Of a stretch of 64,000 nt of DNA, positions 52,780 to 60,948 are shown in pieces. The translations under genes and the position numbers were made by a program. The notes under the pieces were generated by a model, which did no database searches, was not told the origin of the DNA, and worked only from the letters and a program-made list of their open reading frames with translations. The stretch spans positions 13,522 to 77,521 of the forward strand of contig CAXPZW010000007.1 of NCBI GenBank assembly GCA_964221845.1. The letters run 5' to 3'. This DNA is from CAXPZW01 sp964221845 (GTDB lineage: Bacteria; Bacteroidota; Bacteroidia; Flavobacteriales_D; Sanyastnellaceae). Positions within the stretch are counted from its first letter, which is position 1, and each line of letters opens with the position of its first letter.

Positions 52780-52828
52780 TGCTAATATTTTTGGCAAACC
52801 AAAACAGGATGCTAAATTTGTTAGCATC
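52780..52828 (+). promoter_or_regulatory. dnaE2 promoter with two LexA-like operators
   Basis: -33 TTG at 52791-52793, 19 nt, then -7 TAAATTTG at 52813-52820, eight bases before the ATG. The downstream operator at 52808-52828 is a perfect palindrome with 8-bp arms (GATGCTAA, 5-nt spacer, TTAGCATC) that encloses the -7 box. The upstream site at 52780-52796, TGCTAA-TATTT-TTGGCA, has one mismatch and covers the -33. Their centres are 30 bp apart, about three helical turns. TTGGCAAACC is shared with the repressor promoter. Confidence 0.82.
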
Positions 52829-55800
52829 ATGTACCTCAATTGCCATTCCTACTATTCGCTGCGCTACGGCACCCTCAAACCCGAGGAGCTGCTCCAACTC
52901 GCCGATCGCTGTGAGGTACAAGACTTGGCCCTGACCGATGTCAACAACACCTCAGCGTGCATGGACTTTTTGCGACTGGCGCCCAAGTACAAGGTGCGCC
53001 CGGTGGTGGGCATTGATTTTCGCAACGGCGCGCAGCAGTGCTACGTGGCCCTGGCCCAAAACCAGGACGGCTTTGCCGAGTTGGCCGAGCACCTCAGCAC
53101 TCACGTCCACACAAGCACCCCGTTTGAGGAACGTGCCCCGCACTTTCGCAACGCGTTTGTGATCTACCCCTTCCGCACGTTCAAAGGCCGTCCGGAAGCA
53201 CTGGCTTCCCACGAGTTCATTGGCGTGCGCCTGAAGGATTTGGACCGCTTGCGCTTTTCGCCCATCCGCCACCACCAAAAGCGCTTGGTGCTGATGCAAA
53301 CCGTCACCTTCCGCACCAAAAAAGACTTCAACGCCCACCGCTTGTTGCGCGCCATCGACAACAACACCCTGCTCAGCAAGCTCCCCAAATCCGAGGAGGG
53401 CGACCCCGGCGACTGCATGTGGACCGCCCCGGCCACCCGCCGCCTGCTCAACGAATACGATTTCCTGTGGAAGCACGCGCAAACCCTGCTGCGCGCCTGC
53501 GATTTCACCATGCGCTTTGGCGCCGATCAACCCCACCGCAACCTGCACACCTACTCGGGCAGCACCAAGCAGGACGTCAAACTCATTCGCAAGCTTGCTC
53601 ACGAGGGCCTGGCCTACCGTTACCCCGAGCCCGGCCCAGAAATCCTCGAGCGCATGGACAAGGAGCTCACCATCATCGAGGAAAAGGGCTTCGTGTCTTA
53701 CTTCCTGATCAACTGGGACATCACCAGCTACGCGCGCAGCAAAGGGTACTTCTATGTGGGGCGGGGCAGTGGCGCCAACAGCATCATTGCCTACCTGCTG
53801 CGCATCACCGATGTGGACCCCATCGAGCTCGACTTGTACTTCGAGCGCTTCATCAACCTCTACCGCCAAAACCCACCGGATTTCGACATCGATTTCTCCT
53901 GGACCGACCGCGACGATGTCACCCGCTACATCTTCGAGCGCTTCCCACACGTGACCTTGCTGGGGGCGTACGTCACCTTCCAATACAAGGCTGTGGTGCG
54001 CGAGCTGGGCAAGGTCTTTGGCCTGCCCAAGCACGAGATCGATAAGCTCTCGGACGCCCAACTCCGCTACGACGATTTGGATCACCTCGGCCGCTTGGTG
54101 CTCCAGTACGGCGCGCTCATCCAGGACTTTCCCAATTATTTGGGCATCCACGCCGCGGGCATCCTGATTTCCCAGGAGCCGATTTACCGCTATTCGGCCA
54201 CGTTCTTGCCGCCCAAGGGGTACCCCACCACCCACTTTGACATGGTGGTGGCCGAAGACATTGGGCTCTACAAATTCGACATCCTCTCCCAGCGCGGGCT
54301 CAGCAAAATCAAGGACACCCTGGAGGTGGTGCGCTACAACCGCCCGCTGGAAGCCCCCATCGACATCCACGACATCAAGGCCTTCAAACAGGACCCCAAC
54401 GTGGCCGATCTGCTCCGCCACGCCCAGGCCATCGGCTGCTTTTATGTGGAGTCGCCCGCCATGCGGATGCTGCTGCGCAAACTCCAGGTAGACAACTACT
54501 TGGGACTGGTGGCGGCCAGCTCGGTGATCCGTCCCGGGGTGGCCCAAAGCGGCATGATGCGCGAGTACATCCAGCGCTACCGCTTTCCGGAGCGCCGTCG
54601 GGATGCCCACCCGGTCATGCTCGACCTCATGCCCGACACCTACGGGGTGATGGTCTACCAAGAGGACGTGATCAAAGTGGCCCACTACTTTGCCGGGCTC
54701 ACCCTGGGCGAGGCCGACGTGTTGCGCCGCGGCATGAGCGGCAAATTCCGCTCGCGCGAGGAGTTCAACAAGGCCCAGCAAGCCTTCTTCGACAAGGCCG
54801 AAGCCAAGGGCCATGCCCCCGAACTCGTGGCCGAAATCTGGCGCCAAGTGGAGAGTTTTGCCGGGTACGCGTTTGCCAAGGGCCACTCGGCCAGTTACGC
54901 GGTGGAGAGCTACCAGAGCTTGTTCCTCAAGGCGTACTACCCGCGCGAGTACATGGTGGCCACCATCAACAACTACGGCGGGTTCTACCGCACCGAACTC
55001 TACGTGCACGAGGCCCGCAAGCACGGCGCCCGCGTGGAGCCGCCGTGCGTCAACCGCGGCCAAGCGGAATCGGTGATTGTGGGGCGCACCATTTTCATGG
55101 GCATGAGCTTTGTCAAGTCGCTGGATTTCAAAACCATCGAGCGGGTGCTCGAGGCCCGGGCCGAGGGCGGCGCATTCACCTCGCTGGAAGATTTTGTCGC
55201 CCGCGTCCCCGCCTCGTTGGAGCACACCACGTTGCTGGTGCGCGCAGGCGCATTCCGCTTCACCGGCGAGGGCAAAAAAGAACTGCTGTGGCGCGTGCAT
55301 TTGCTGCTGGGCAAAACCAAAAAGGACAAGCACCGCCCGCAAACCCTGTTTCAACCGCCGGTCAAAGACTTCGACCTGCCCGCCCTGTTCACCGCCGCGC
55401 ACGAGGACGCCTTTGATGAGCTGGAGCTGCTGGGCTTCCCGCTCTCGGACCCCTTCCTGCTGCTCGCCGAACCGCTGCCCGAACACGCAGTGGCCCGCCA
55501 ACTGCCCCAACTCGTGGGCCAAGAGGTCACCGTGGTGGGCTACCAGGTCACGGTCAAACCCACCAAAAGCAAGAAGGGCCAACGCATGTTCTTCGGCACG
55601 TTTTTGGACGCCGAGGGCGAATGGTTGGACACGGTACATTTCCCACCGGTGGCCGAAAAATTCCCGTTTCGCGGGCGCGGTGTGTACGCCGTGCGCGGTA
55701 CAGTAAGCGAGGAGTTTGGCTGCATCAGCGTAGAGGCTCAATGGATGGAGAAACTGCCCGTCATCCAAGACCCCCGCTACGCGGAGGCCTCCACCGTGAC

Positions 55801-55858
55801 ACGCATTCGGGCAAATGAACCTCAACGATCGCGGCGCAGCAGCCGCTGGCAACACTGA
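52829..55858 (+). CDS. Error-prone DNA polymerase III alpha-like subunit (DnaE2 type)
   Basis: 1009 residues, shorter than replicative DnaE. The PHP domain is at ~1-210 (NCHSYYSLRYGTLKPEELL), but the usual TDHGN is TDVNN, so metal-ligand His is lost and PHP activity is doubtful. The polymerase core has YFYVGRGSGANSIIAYLL and PPDFDIDFSWTDRDDV, where the Asp residues are catalytic, with RRGMSGKFRSREEF and GYAFAKGHSASYAVESYQSL later. A helix-hairpin-helix region and an OB fold (TVVGYQVTVKPTKSKKGQ) close the protein. This layout is that of the second, mutagenic DnaE. Tandem LexA-like operators at the promoter support damage control. A radical SAM repair gene follows after 5 bp. Confidence 0.9.
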   Translation: MYLNCHSYYSLRYGTLKPEELLQLADRCEVQDLALTDVNNTSACMDFLRLAPKYKVRPVVGIDFRNGAQQCYVALAQNQDGFAELAEHLSTHVHTSTPFEERAPHFRNAFVIYPFRTFKGRPEALASHEFIGVRLKDLDRLRFSPIRHHQKRLVLMQTVTFRTKKDFNAHRLLRAIDNNTLLSKLPKSEEGDPGDCMWTAPATRRLLNEYDFLWKHAQTLLRACDFTMRFGADQPHRNLHTYSGSTKQDVKLIRKLAHEGLAYRYPEPGPEILERMDKELTIIEEKGFVSYFLINWDITSYARSKGYFYVGRGSGANSIIAYLLRITDVDPIELDLYFERFINLYRQNPPDFDIDFSWTDRDDVTRYIFERFPHVTLLGAYVTFQYKAVVRELGKVFGLPKHEIDKLSDAQLRYDDLDHLGRLVLQYGALIQDFPNYLGIHAAGILISQEPIYRYSATFLPPKGYPTTHFDMVVAEDIGLYKFDILSQRGLSKIKDTLEVVRYNRPLEAPIDIHDIKAFKQDPNVADLLRHAQAIGCFYVESPAMRMLLRKLQVDNYLGLVAASSVIRPGVAQSGMMREYIQRYRFPERRRDAHPVMLDLMPDTYGVMVYQEDVIKVAHYFAGLTLGEADVLRRGMSGKFRSREEFNKAQQAFFDKAEAKGHAPELVAEIWRQVESFAGYAFAKGHSASYAVESYQSLFLKAYYPREYMVATINNYGGFYRTELYVHEARKHGARVEPPCVNRGQAESVIVGRTIFMGMSFVKSLDFKTIERVLEARAEGGAFTSLEDFVARVPASLEHTTLLVRAGAFRFTGEGKKELLWRVHLLLGKTKKDKHRPQTLFQPPVKDFDLPALFTAAHEDAFDELELLGFPLSDPFLLLAEPLPEHAVARQLPQLVGQEVTVVGYQVTVKPTKSKKGQRMFFGTFLDAEGEWLDTVHFPPVAEKFPFRGRGVYAVRGTVSEEFGCISVEAQWMEKLPVIQDPRYAEASTVTRIRANEPQRSRRSSRWQH

Positions 55859-55863
55859 ATCCC

Positions 55864-56940
55864 ATGCACATTTCCACCCCTGATCGCAAAGGCCGCGGGG
55901 CCCAACACAACCCGCACAACGCTTTCCAAGCCCTCCAATACGACGTGGACGACACCTACCGCGAATACTGCGCTTTGGAAGAGGAAGACGCCGAGCCCAA
56001 CCGCACGCGCTACCTGGAGGTGTTTCCCAAAGACATCCTCAGCCGAAACAACAGCCCGGATGTGCCTTTCGAGTACAGCATCAACCCCTACCAAGGGTGC
56101 GAACACGGGTGCACCTATTGCTACGCCCGCAACACCCACACCTACTGGGGCTACAGCGCAGGGGTGGACTTTGAGCGCGTGATCATGGTCAAAAAGGATG
56201 CTGCCCAATTATTGGACAAACGTTTGTCGTCACGAGGCTGGGAGCCCAAACTCATTGCCCTCAGCGGCAACACCGACTGCTACCAGCCTGCCGACCGCCG
56301 CTTTGGCATCACCCGCCAACTGCTGGAGGTGTTTCTCAAGCACAAGCACCCGGTGGGCATCATCACCAAAAACAGCCTCATCCTGCGCGATTTGGATCTG
56401 CTCAAAGCGCTGCACCGCCAACACCTGCTGCGCGTGACCCTGAGCATTACCACACTCAATGAGGACGTGCGCCGCGTCATGGAACCGCGCACCGCCTCGG
56501 TGTACCAACGCCTCAAAACATTGGAGGTGCTCACCCGGGCAGGTATTCCGGTGAGCGTCAACATGGCGCCCATCATCCCGGGCATCAACAGCCACGAAAT
56601 CCCCTCGCTGGTCAAGGAGGTGGCTTGCCGAGGTGCGCACAAAGTGAACTACATCATGGTGCGGCTCAACGGCCAAATCGGTGAGGTCTTTGCCAACTGG
56701 GTGCACCAGACCTTCCCCGAGCGCGCCGATAAAATCCTGCACCTCATCGAACAAACCCACGGTGGCCAACTCAACGATTCGCGTTTTGGGGACCGCATGC
56801 GCGGCGAAGGGGCCTTTGCCGAGCAGGTCAAGCAGCTCTTTGGCGCAGCCGTGCGCAAACACGTGGTTCCTGTGGACGTAGCCCCTTTGGATTTTGATGC
56901 GTTTGAACAACAAAGACAGCCCCAATTGTCGTTGTTTTGA
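55864..56940 (+). CDS. PA0069/SplB-like radical SAM protein
   Basis: 358 residues. The radical SAM cluster motif is CEHGCTYCYARNTH, with Cys79, Cys83 and Cys86 in CxxxCxxC. SGNTDCYQPADRRFGITRQLLEV and TLNEDVRRVMEPRTAS match the PA0069 family, related to spore photoproduct lyase (SplB) and often annotated as DNA repair photolyase. It would use a 5'-deoxyadenosyl radical; the lesion or substrate is not proven for this family. It lies 5 bp after dnaE2 and 3 bp before ogt, so it shares the LexA-like operator-controlled promoter, which supports a repair role. Confidence 0.9.
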   Translation: MHISTPDRKGRGAQHNPHNAFQALQYDVDDTYREYCALEEEDAEPNRTRYLEVFPKDILSRNNSPDVPFEYSINPYQGCEHGCTYCYARNTHTYWGYSAGVDFERVIMVKKDAAQLLDKRLSSRGWEPKLIALSGNTDCYQPADRRFGITRQLLEVFLKHKHPVGIITKNSLILRDLDLLKALHRQHLLRVTLSITTLNEDVRRVMEPRTASVYQRLKTLEVLTRAGIPVSVNMAPIIPGINSHEIPSLVKEVACRGAHKVNYIMVRLNGQIGEVFANWVHQTFPERADKILHLIEQTHGGQLNDSRFGDRMRGEGAFAEQVKQLFGAAVRKHVVPVDVAPLDFDAFEQQRQPQLSLF

Positions 56941-56943
56941 TCC

Positions 56944-57417
56944 ATGGAATCCCTTGCTCGCTGGCGCACTCCTTGGGGCACCGTTGAAGCGGCGTCCAAC
57001 GGCCGAGCACTCACCCGTTTGGTGTTTACCGAGGAGCACCCCAATCAGGTGCCTTTGGACGATGTGCTAAGTCAAGTACAAGCACAGCTGGACGCTTACG
57101 CCAACGGAACGCTCCGAGCCTTTGAAGTGCCTTTGGCGTCCCAAGGCACAGACTTTCAGCAGCGCGTGTGGCAGGCGGTTTCCACCATCCCCTTTGGGCA
57201 AACCCAAACCTATGCACAGGTAGCCGCCTCCTTGGGCGATCCAAATGCTTCGCGCGCAGTGGGCTTGGCCAACGGGAAAAACCCCATCTTGCTGGTGGTT
57301 CCCTGCCACCGCGTGGTGGGCGCCGACGGCAGCCTGACCGGGTACGCCGGCGGCTTGGAACGCAAACGCAACCTGTTGATCCATGAGCAAAAACTGGCTG
57401 GTCACGAGCTGTTTTAG
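56944..57417 (+). CDS. ogt: Methylated-DNA--protein-cysteine methyltransferase
   Basis: 157 residues. It removes alkyl groups from O6-alkylguanine by transfer to its own cysteine, a single-use repair protein. The active site is VVPCHRVVG with Cys121. FQQRVWQAVSTIPFGQTQTYAQVA (DNA-binding helix region) and SRAVGLANGKNP, with the Arg finger context, are conserved. It is the third gene of the dnaE2 operon, 3 bp after the radical SAM gene. The last 35 bp overlap the DUF4296 lipoprotein gene. Confidence 0.95.
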   Translation: MESLARWRTPWGTVEAASNGRALTRLVFTEEHPNQVPLDDVLSQVQAQLDAYANGTLRAFEVPLASQGTDFQQRVWQAVSTIPFGQTQTYAQVAASLGDPNASRAVGLANGKNPILLVVPCHRVVGADGSLTGYAGGLERKRNLLIHEQKLAGHELF

Positions 57418-57775
57418 TGTGCTGTTGAGCGTCGCCCTGTTGACGGGTTGCGGGGAAGAACCTGCGCCCGAACCTCCCGCAGGACTCATCGAGGAGCAAG
57501 CCTTCATTCCGCTCTACGCCGATATCCATCAACTCGAGGCGTCCATCAAACAAAAACTTCTGCGCGGTCACGACACCGACGCGGAGGTCGCCGCCTACTA
57601 CCACCACATTTTCGAAGCCCACGGGGTCACCCAACAGCGCTACGAGGACACCCGCGCCTGGTATACGCAGCAACCCGAGACCTTTCAGGCCATGCTCGAA
57701 CAAGTCATGGAACTGGTGGCCACCCGCCAAGCCGAACACGGCGAAGACATCTCCAATTCAGAAGAACAAGATTGA
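57383..57775 (+). CDS. DUF4296 domain lipoprotein
   Basis: 130 residues. The lipobox VALLTGCGEE puts the lipidated Cys at ~23. The mature part is helical and fits DUF4296: an N-terminal ADIHQLEASIKQKLL helix, YYHHIFEAHGVTQQRYEDTRAWY and a C-terminal helix (MLEQVMELVATRQAE). The family is restricted to Bacteroidota and has no known function. It overlaps ogt by 35 bp and its TGA overlaps the TTG start of the propeller kinase (TTGA), so it links the repair operon to the sensor kinase by translation. Confidence 0.82.
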   Translation: MSKNWLVTSCFSVLLSVALLTGCGEEPAPEPPAGLIEEQAFIPLYADIHQLEASIKQKLLRGHDTDAEVAAYYHHIFEAHGVTQQRYEDTRAWYTQQPETFQAMLEQVMELVATRQAEHGEDISNSEEQD

Positions 57776-60700
57776 CCCTGCGCCGGCTCCATATGGTGCT
57801 GCTGGTGGTGTTGTGCGCCCCGTTGTTGCGTGCGCAAGAATTCAACATCGAACAGCTCACCGTGGCCGACGGGCTGCCCCAAAGCCAAGTATTTGCCCTC
57901 ATGGAAGACTTCCGGGGCCGCATTTGGATGGGCACCCAGGGCGGCGGCGCGTGCTGGTTTGACGGCGAGTCGTTTCACACCGTAGGCACTGCCGACGGAT
58001 TGGTAGACGGCTACGTGCAAGCATTGGCCGAAACCGACAACCACCACCTGCTATTGGGTACCCGCAGCGGACTCATGCGCTACAACGGACGCACGCTGGA
58101 AATGGTGGACCTGCCAGGCACCCACTACCCAGCTATCCTCGCGCTCACCACCGACGTAGCAGGTCGCATCTGGATTGGAACCGATCAAGGGCTCTTTCGC
58201 ATGCAGGGGGGCGACGTACTCGTGCCTGCATTGCCAGAGGGCTACCAGGAAGTGCGTGTGGAGGATGTGTTGGTGGACTCTGAACTCAACCTTGCGTTGG
58301 CCACCAGCCGAGGCGCATTGCTGCGCAACGCTGGCGAATGGCGCGTGGTTGACAAGTCCAAAGGTCTGCCCTCCAACCTGGTCAACACCCTGCTGCGCAC
58401 CGATAGCACCCTGCTGCTGGGGCTCTATGGGGACGGGGTAGTGGCCCTGCAAGGCGACCAAATCACCTCCATCTTCCCAGACCGTGAAGCTGTTGTCCTC
58501 GACCTCATGCAAGACGGCGAAGGCGCGCTGTACGTGGCCACCCTCGGTCAAGGCGTGCATATCCGCGATCCTGAAGGCACCTGGCAGGCCGTGGATGAGC
58601 AAGCCGGCCTGCCTGCCAATCAAGTGCGCTGCTTGTTGGAAGACAGCTGGGGCAACATTTGGATGGGCACCAGTGGCGCGGGTGTAGGGCGCTTCCGCGG
58701 ACAGCAATTCCGGCACCTCAGCCGCGAGTCCGGCCTCCCCGGAAAGCAGGTGTACAGCATGCTGGAAGTGTCCGAAGACCACTGGGTGTTGGGCGTAGCT
58801 GACCGTGGCGTATGGCATTACTTCCCCGAGCAAACTCCGCGCTTTGTGCAAGACACCACCCTCACCACGGGCAAGGTCAAAAGCCTGTTTCGCGACAGTC
58901 GCGGTTGGGTCTGGGCCGGTACCGAAGGGCAGGGGGCGTACATCCACACCGGGGATTCAGTACTTCACCTCGACCGCAACGCCGGTATGCTCGGACTCTT
59001 TGTCAAAGACTTTGCGCAACACGAAAACGGCCCGGTGTACCTGGCCACCTCCGACGGTGGCATTCAAAAGGTGGACGTCGTAGCCGACTCTGTGGTGCGC
59101 AGCCTGGATGTGACGGTCATCAACCGCACTTTTGGCCTGCCAGAAGACCGCATCACCCAAGTCGAAACCGATCCGTTGGGCCGCGTGTGGTACGGTACGC
59201 GCAGCAGTGGACTGGGCGTGTTGTTTGACGACAATGTCTTGCACTTTGATACCGATGACGGCCTGCCTTCCAACGGCATCCGGGCCCTGGCCACCGACGT
59301 GTTTGGCTACCTCTGGGTGGGCACCGACGACGCCGGTATCTGCAACGTCTCCACCCTGGCCGACACTTTGGGCATTGCCGTGCCGGAATGGAATGCCGCA
59401 CTCACCTCGCGCAACATCTATAGCTTGCTCGTGGACTTTGAACAACACCTCTGGGTGGGCAGCGAGTCCGGCGTGGACCGCATGCTGCTTAACGGCGAGC
59501 GCACGCTGGTGGAGGCGGGCCACTACGGACCCGACCAAGGCTTCCGCGGCATTGAAACCACGGCCAACTGTGCGGTGCGCGCCCGCAACGGCCGACTCTG
59601 GTTTGGCACCATCGACGGGGTCAACATCACCCATCCCAGCGAGGAGTACACCAATCCCATGCCCCCGGTATTGGCGGTGGATGAGGTGCGCCTGTTTTAC
59701 ACCCCGCTGCAAGACACCCACCTGGCCCCGTTTGTGGGCGATTGGGGCAGCGTGATCAAACCGCTGGTGCTCACCTACGAGCAAAACAGCCTCGGCTTCA
59801 CCTTCCGCGGCACCGACCAGCGCAGCCCGCGTGGCGTGCAGTACCGCTGGCGTCTCCAAGGCCAAGAGGACACCTGGAGCCCGCTGAGCCGCCAATCGAG
59901 CATTTCGTACTCCAACCTGGAGCCGGGCAAGTACGTGTTTGAAGTGGAGGCGGTCAACGACGACGGCGTGTGGACCCCGCAACCCCAGCGCATTGCCTTT
60001 GAAATTCTGCGCCCGTTCTGGCAGGAGTTCTGGTTCAAGCTGGCCGTGTGGGCCAGTTTGGTCCTGTTGATAGCGGTGTTGGTGTTCCTACGCGTACGCC
60101 GCGTCAAGCGCAAATCCCGCGAGCGCACCGCCCGCCTCAAGCTGGAAAACTCGGTGCTGGAACTCGAGCAAAAGGCACTGCGCCTGCAGATGAACCCGCA
60201 CTTCATCTTCAACACGCTCAACTCCATCCAAGGCCTCATTGCGGTCAAGGACGAAAAGACCGCGCGCCTTTACCTGTCCAAGTTCTCGCGCCTGATGCGT
60301 TTGACCTTGGAAAACAGCCGCGAAGAGCTCATCTCACTCGACCAAGAGCTGGAGGCCTTGCGCTATTTCTTGGAGCTGGAACAGTTTACCCATGAAGGCA
60401 AATTCACCTACACCATCACCACCGAAGTGGACGCCGAGGAATGGCTGGTGCCCCCGCTGCTGGTGCAGCCCTTTGCCGAAAACGCCATCCTCCACGGCCT
60501 GCTGCCCAAGGGCGAAAACGCGCACTTGCACATCACAGCCCGCGAGGTCAGCGACCTGCTTGAAATCCGCGTCCAGGACAACGGCATCGGCCGCGCTGCC
60601 AGCGCCGAGCGCAACCAGTCGCGCAGCGGCCACCGTTCCACCGGCCTGCAAGTCACCCGCGAGCGCTTGACCTTGCTCCAACAAGGCGGCGAGCAGTTTG

Positions 60701-60789
60701 AGTCGGTGGTGTTTGAAGATTTGGTGGAAGGCGGACAGCCCGCAGGCACTGCTGTGATCATCCGCGTGCCGTTTGCCCCAGAGGTATAA
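57772..60789 (+). CDS. Two-component propeller sensor histidine kinase (LytS type)
   Basis: About 1005 residues from TTG 57772, which gives the signal peptide MTLRRLHMVLLVVLCAPLLRAQ; ATG 57793 is the alternative. The longer frame from 57448 is rejected because it overlaps two genes. Residues ~25-640 are repeats of the two-component propeller type (DGLPQSQVFALMEDFRGRIWMG and about a dozen similar DxxGxxWxG units). A Y_Y_Y domain spans ~660-745, with one membrane helix at ~754-776. The kinase has QMNPHFIFNTLNSIQG with phospho-acceptor His810, and an ATPase domain with ENAILHGLLPKGE and DNGIGRA. There is no fused receiver or regulator and no partner gene follows. Ligands are often glycans in this class; here unknown. 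Confidence 0.9.
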   Translation: MTLRRLHMVLLVVLCAPLLRAQEFNIEQLTVADGLPQSQVFALMEDFRGRIWMGTQGGGACWFDGESFHTVGTADGLVDGYVQALAETDNHHLLLGTRSGLMRYNGRTLEMVDLPGTHYPAILALTTDVAGRIWIGTDQGLFRMQGGDVLVPALPEGYQEVRVEDVLVDSELNLALATSRGALLRNAGEWRVVDKSKGLPSNLVNTLLRTDSTLLLGLYGDGVVALQGDQITSIFPDREAVVLDLMQDGEGALYVATLGQGVHIRDPEGTWQAVDEQAGLPANQVRCLLEDSWGNIWMGTSGAGVGRFRGQQFRHLSRESGLPGKQVYSMLEVSEDHWVLGVADRGVWHYFPEQTPRFVQDTTLTTGKVKSLFRDSRGWVWAGTEGQGAYIHTGDSVLHLDRNAGMLGLFVKDFAQHENGPVYLATSDGGIQKVDVVADSVVRSLDVTVINRTFGLPEDRITQVETDPLGRVWYGTRSSGLGVLFDDNVLHFDTDDGLPSNGIRALATDVFGYLWVGTDDAGICNVSTLADTLGIAVPEWNAALTSRNIYSLLVDFEQHLWVGSESGVDRMLLNGERTLVEAGHYGPDQGFRGIETTANCAVRARNGRLWFGTIDGVNITHPSEEYTNPMPPVLAVDEVRLFYTPLQDTHLAPFVGDWGSVIKPLVLTYEQNSLGFTFRGTDQRSPRGVQYRWRLQGQEDTWSPLSRQSSISYSNLEPGKYVFEVEAVNDDGVWTPQPQRIAFEILRPFWQEFWFKLAVWASLVLLIAVLVFLRVRRVKRKSRERTARLKLENSVLELEQKALRLQMNPHFIFNTLNSIQGLIAVKDEKTARLYLSKFSRLMRLTLENSREELISLDQELEALRYFLELEQFTHEGKFTYTITTEVDAEEWLVPPLLVQPFAENAILHGLLPKGENAHLHITAREVSDLLEIRVQDNGIGRAASAERNQSRSGHRSTGLQVTRERLTLLQQGGEQFESVVFEDLVEGGQPAGTAVIIRVPFAPEV

Positions 60790-60818
60790 AAAAACCGGCC
60801 GCTCGGGGGGAGCGGCCA
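60788..60818 (-). terminator. Hairpin with T tract on the minus strand
   Basis: An 8-bp stem GGCCGCTC/GAGCGGCC. Read on the minus strand it is followed by CGG and seven T, a good intrinsic terminator. On the plus strand, just after the kinase stop, the tail AGGTTGCTTTC is weak. It could serve a small minus-strand transcript, the kinase gene, or both. Confidence 0.55.
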
Positions 60819-60948
60819 GGTTGCTTTCACAGCACGCCGGGTTTGGTTGGGGGGAAGAATCCCGACGTGAACAGGATCAAAATTAGTGTGGTCATTCCCA
60901 AGATAAAAGCTTCTATCACAGGGTTTTGTGGTTGGTAGCCTCAGGAGT

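Noticed and set aside
52952..55855. 967-residue frame antisense to dnaE2
   Set aside because: Same shadow composition; the plus-strand frame has full polymerase motifs.
57448..57771. A longer N-terminus for the propeller kinase starting at 57448
   Set aside because: It overlaps the DUF4296 gene in another frame and is Arg/Thr-rich noise; TTG 57772 gives a clean signal peptide and a TTGA coupling.
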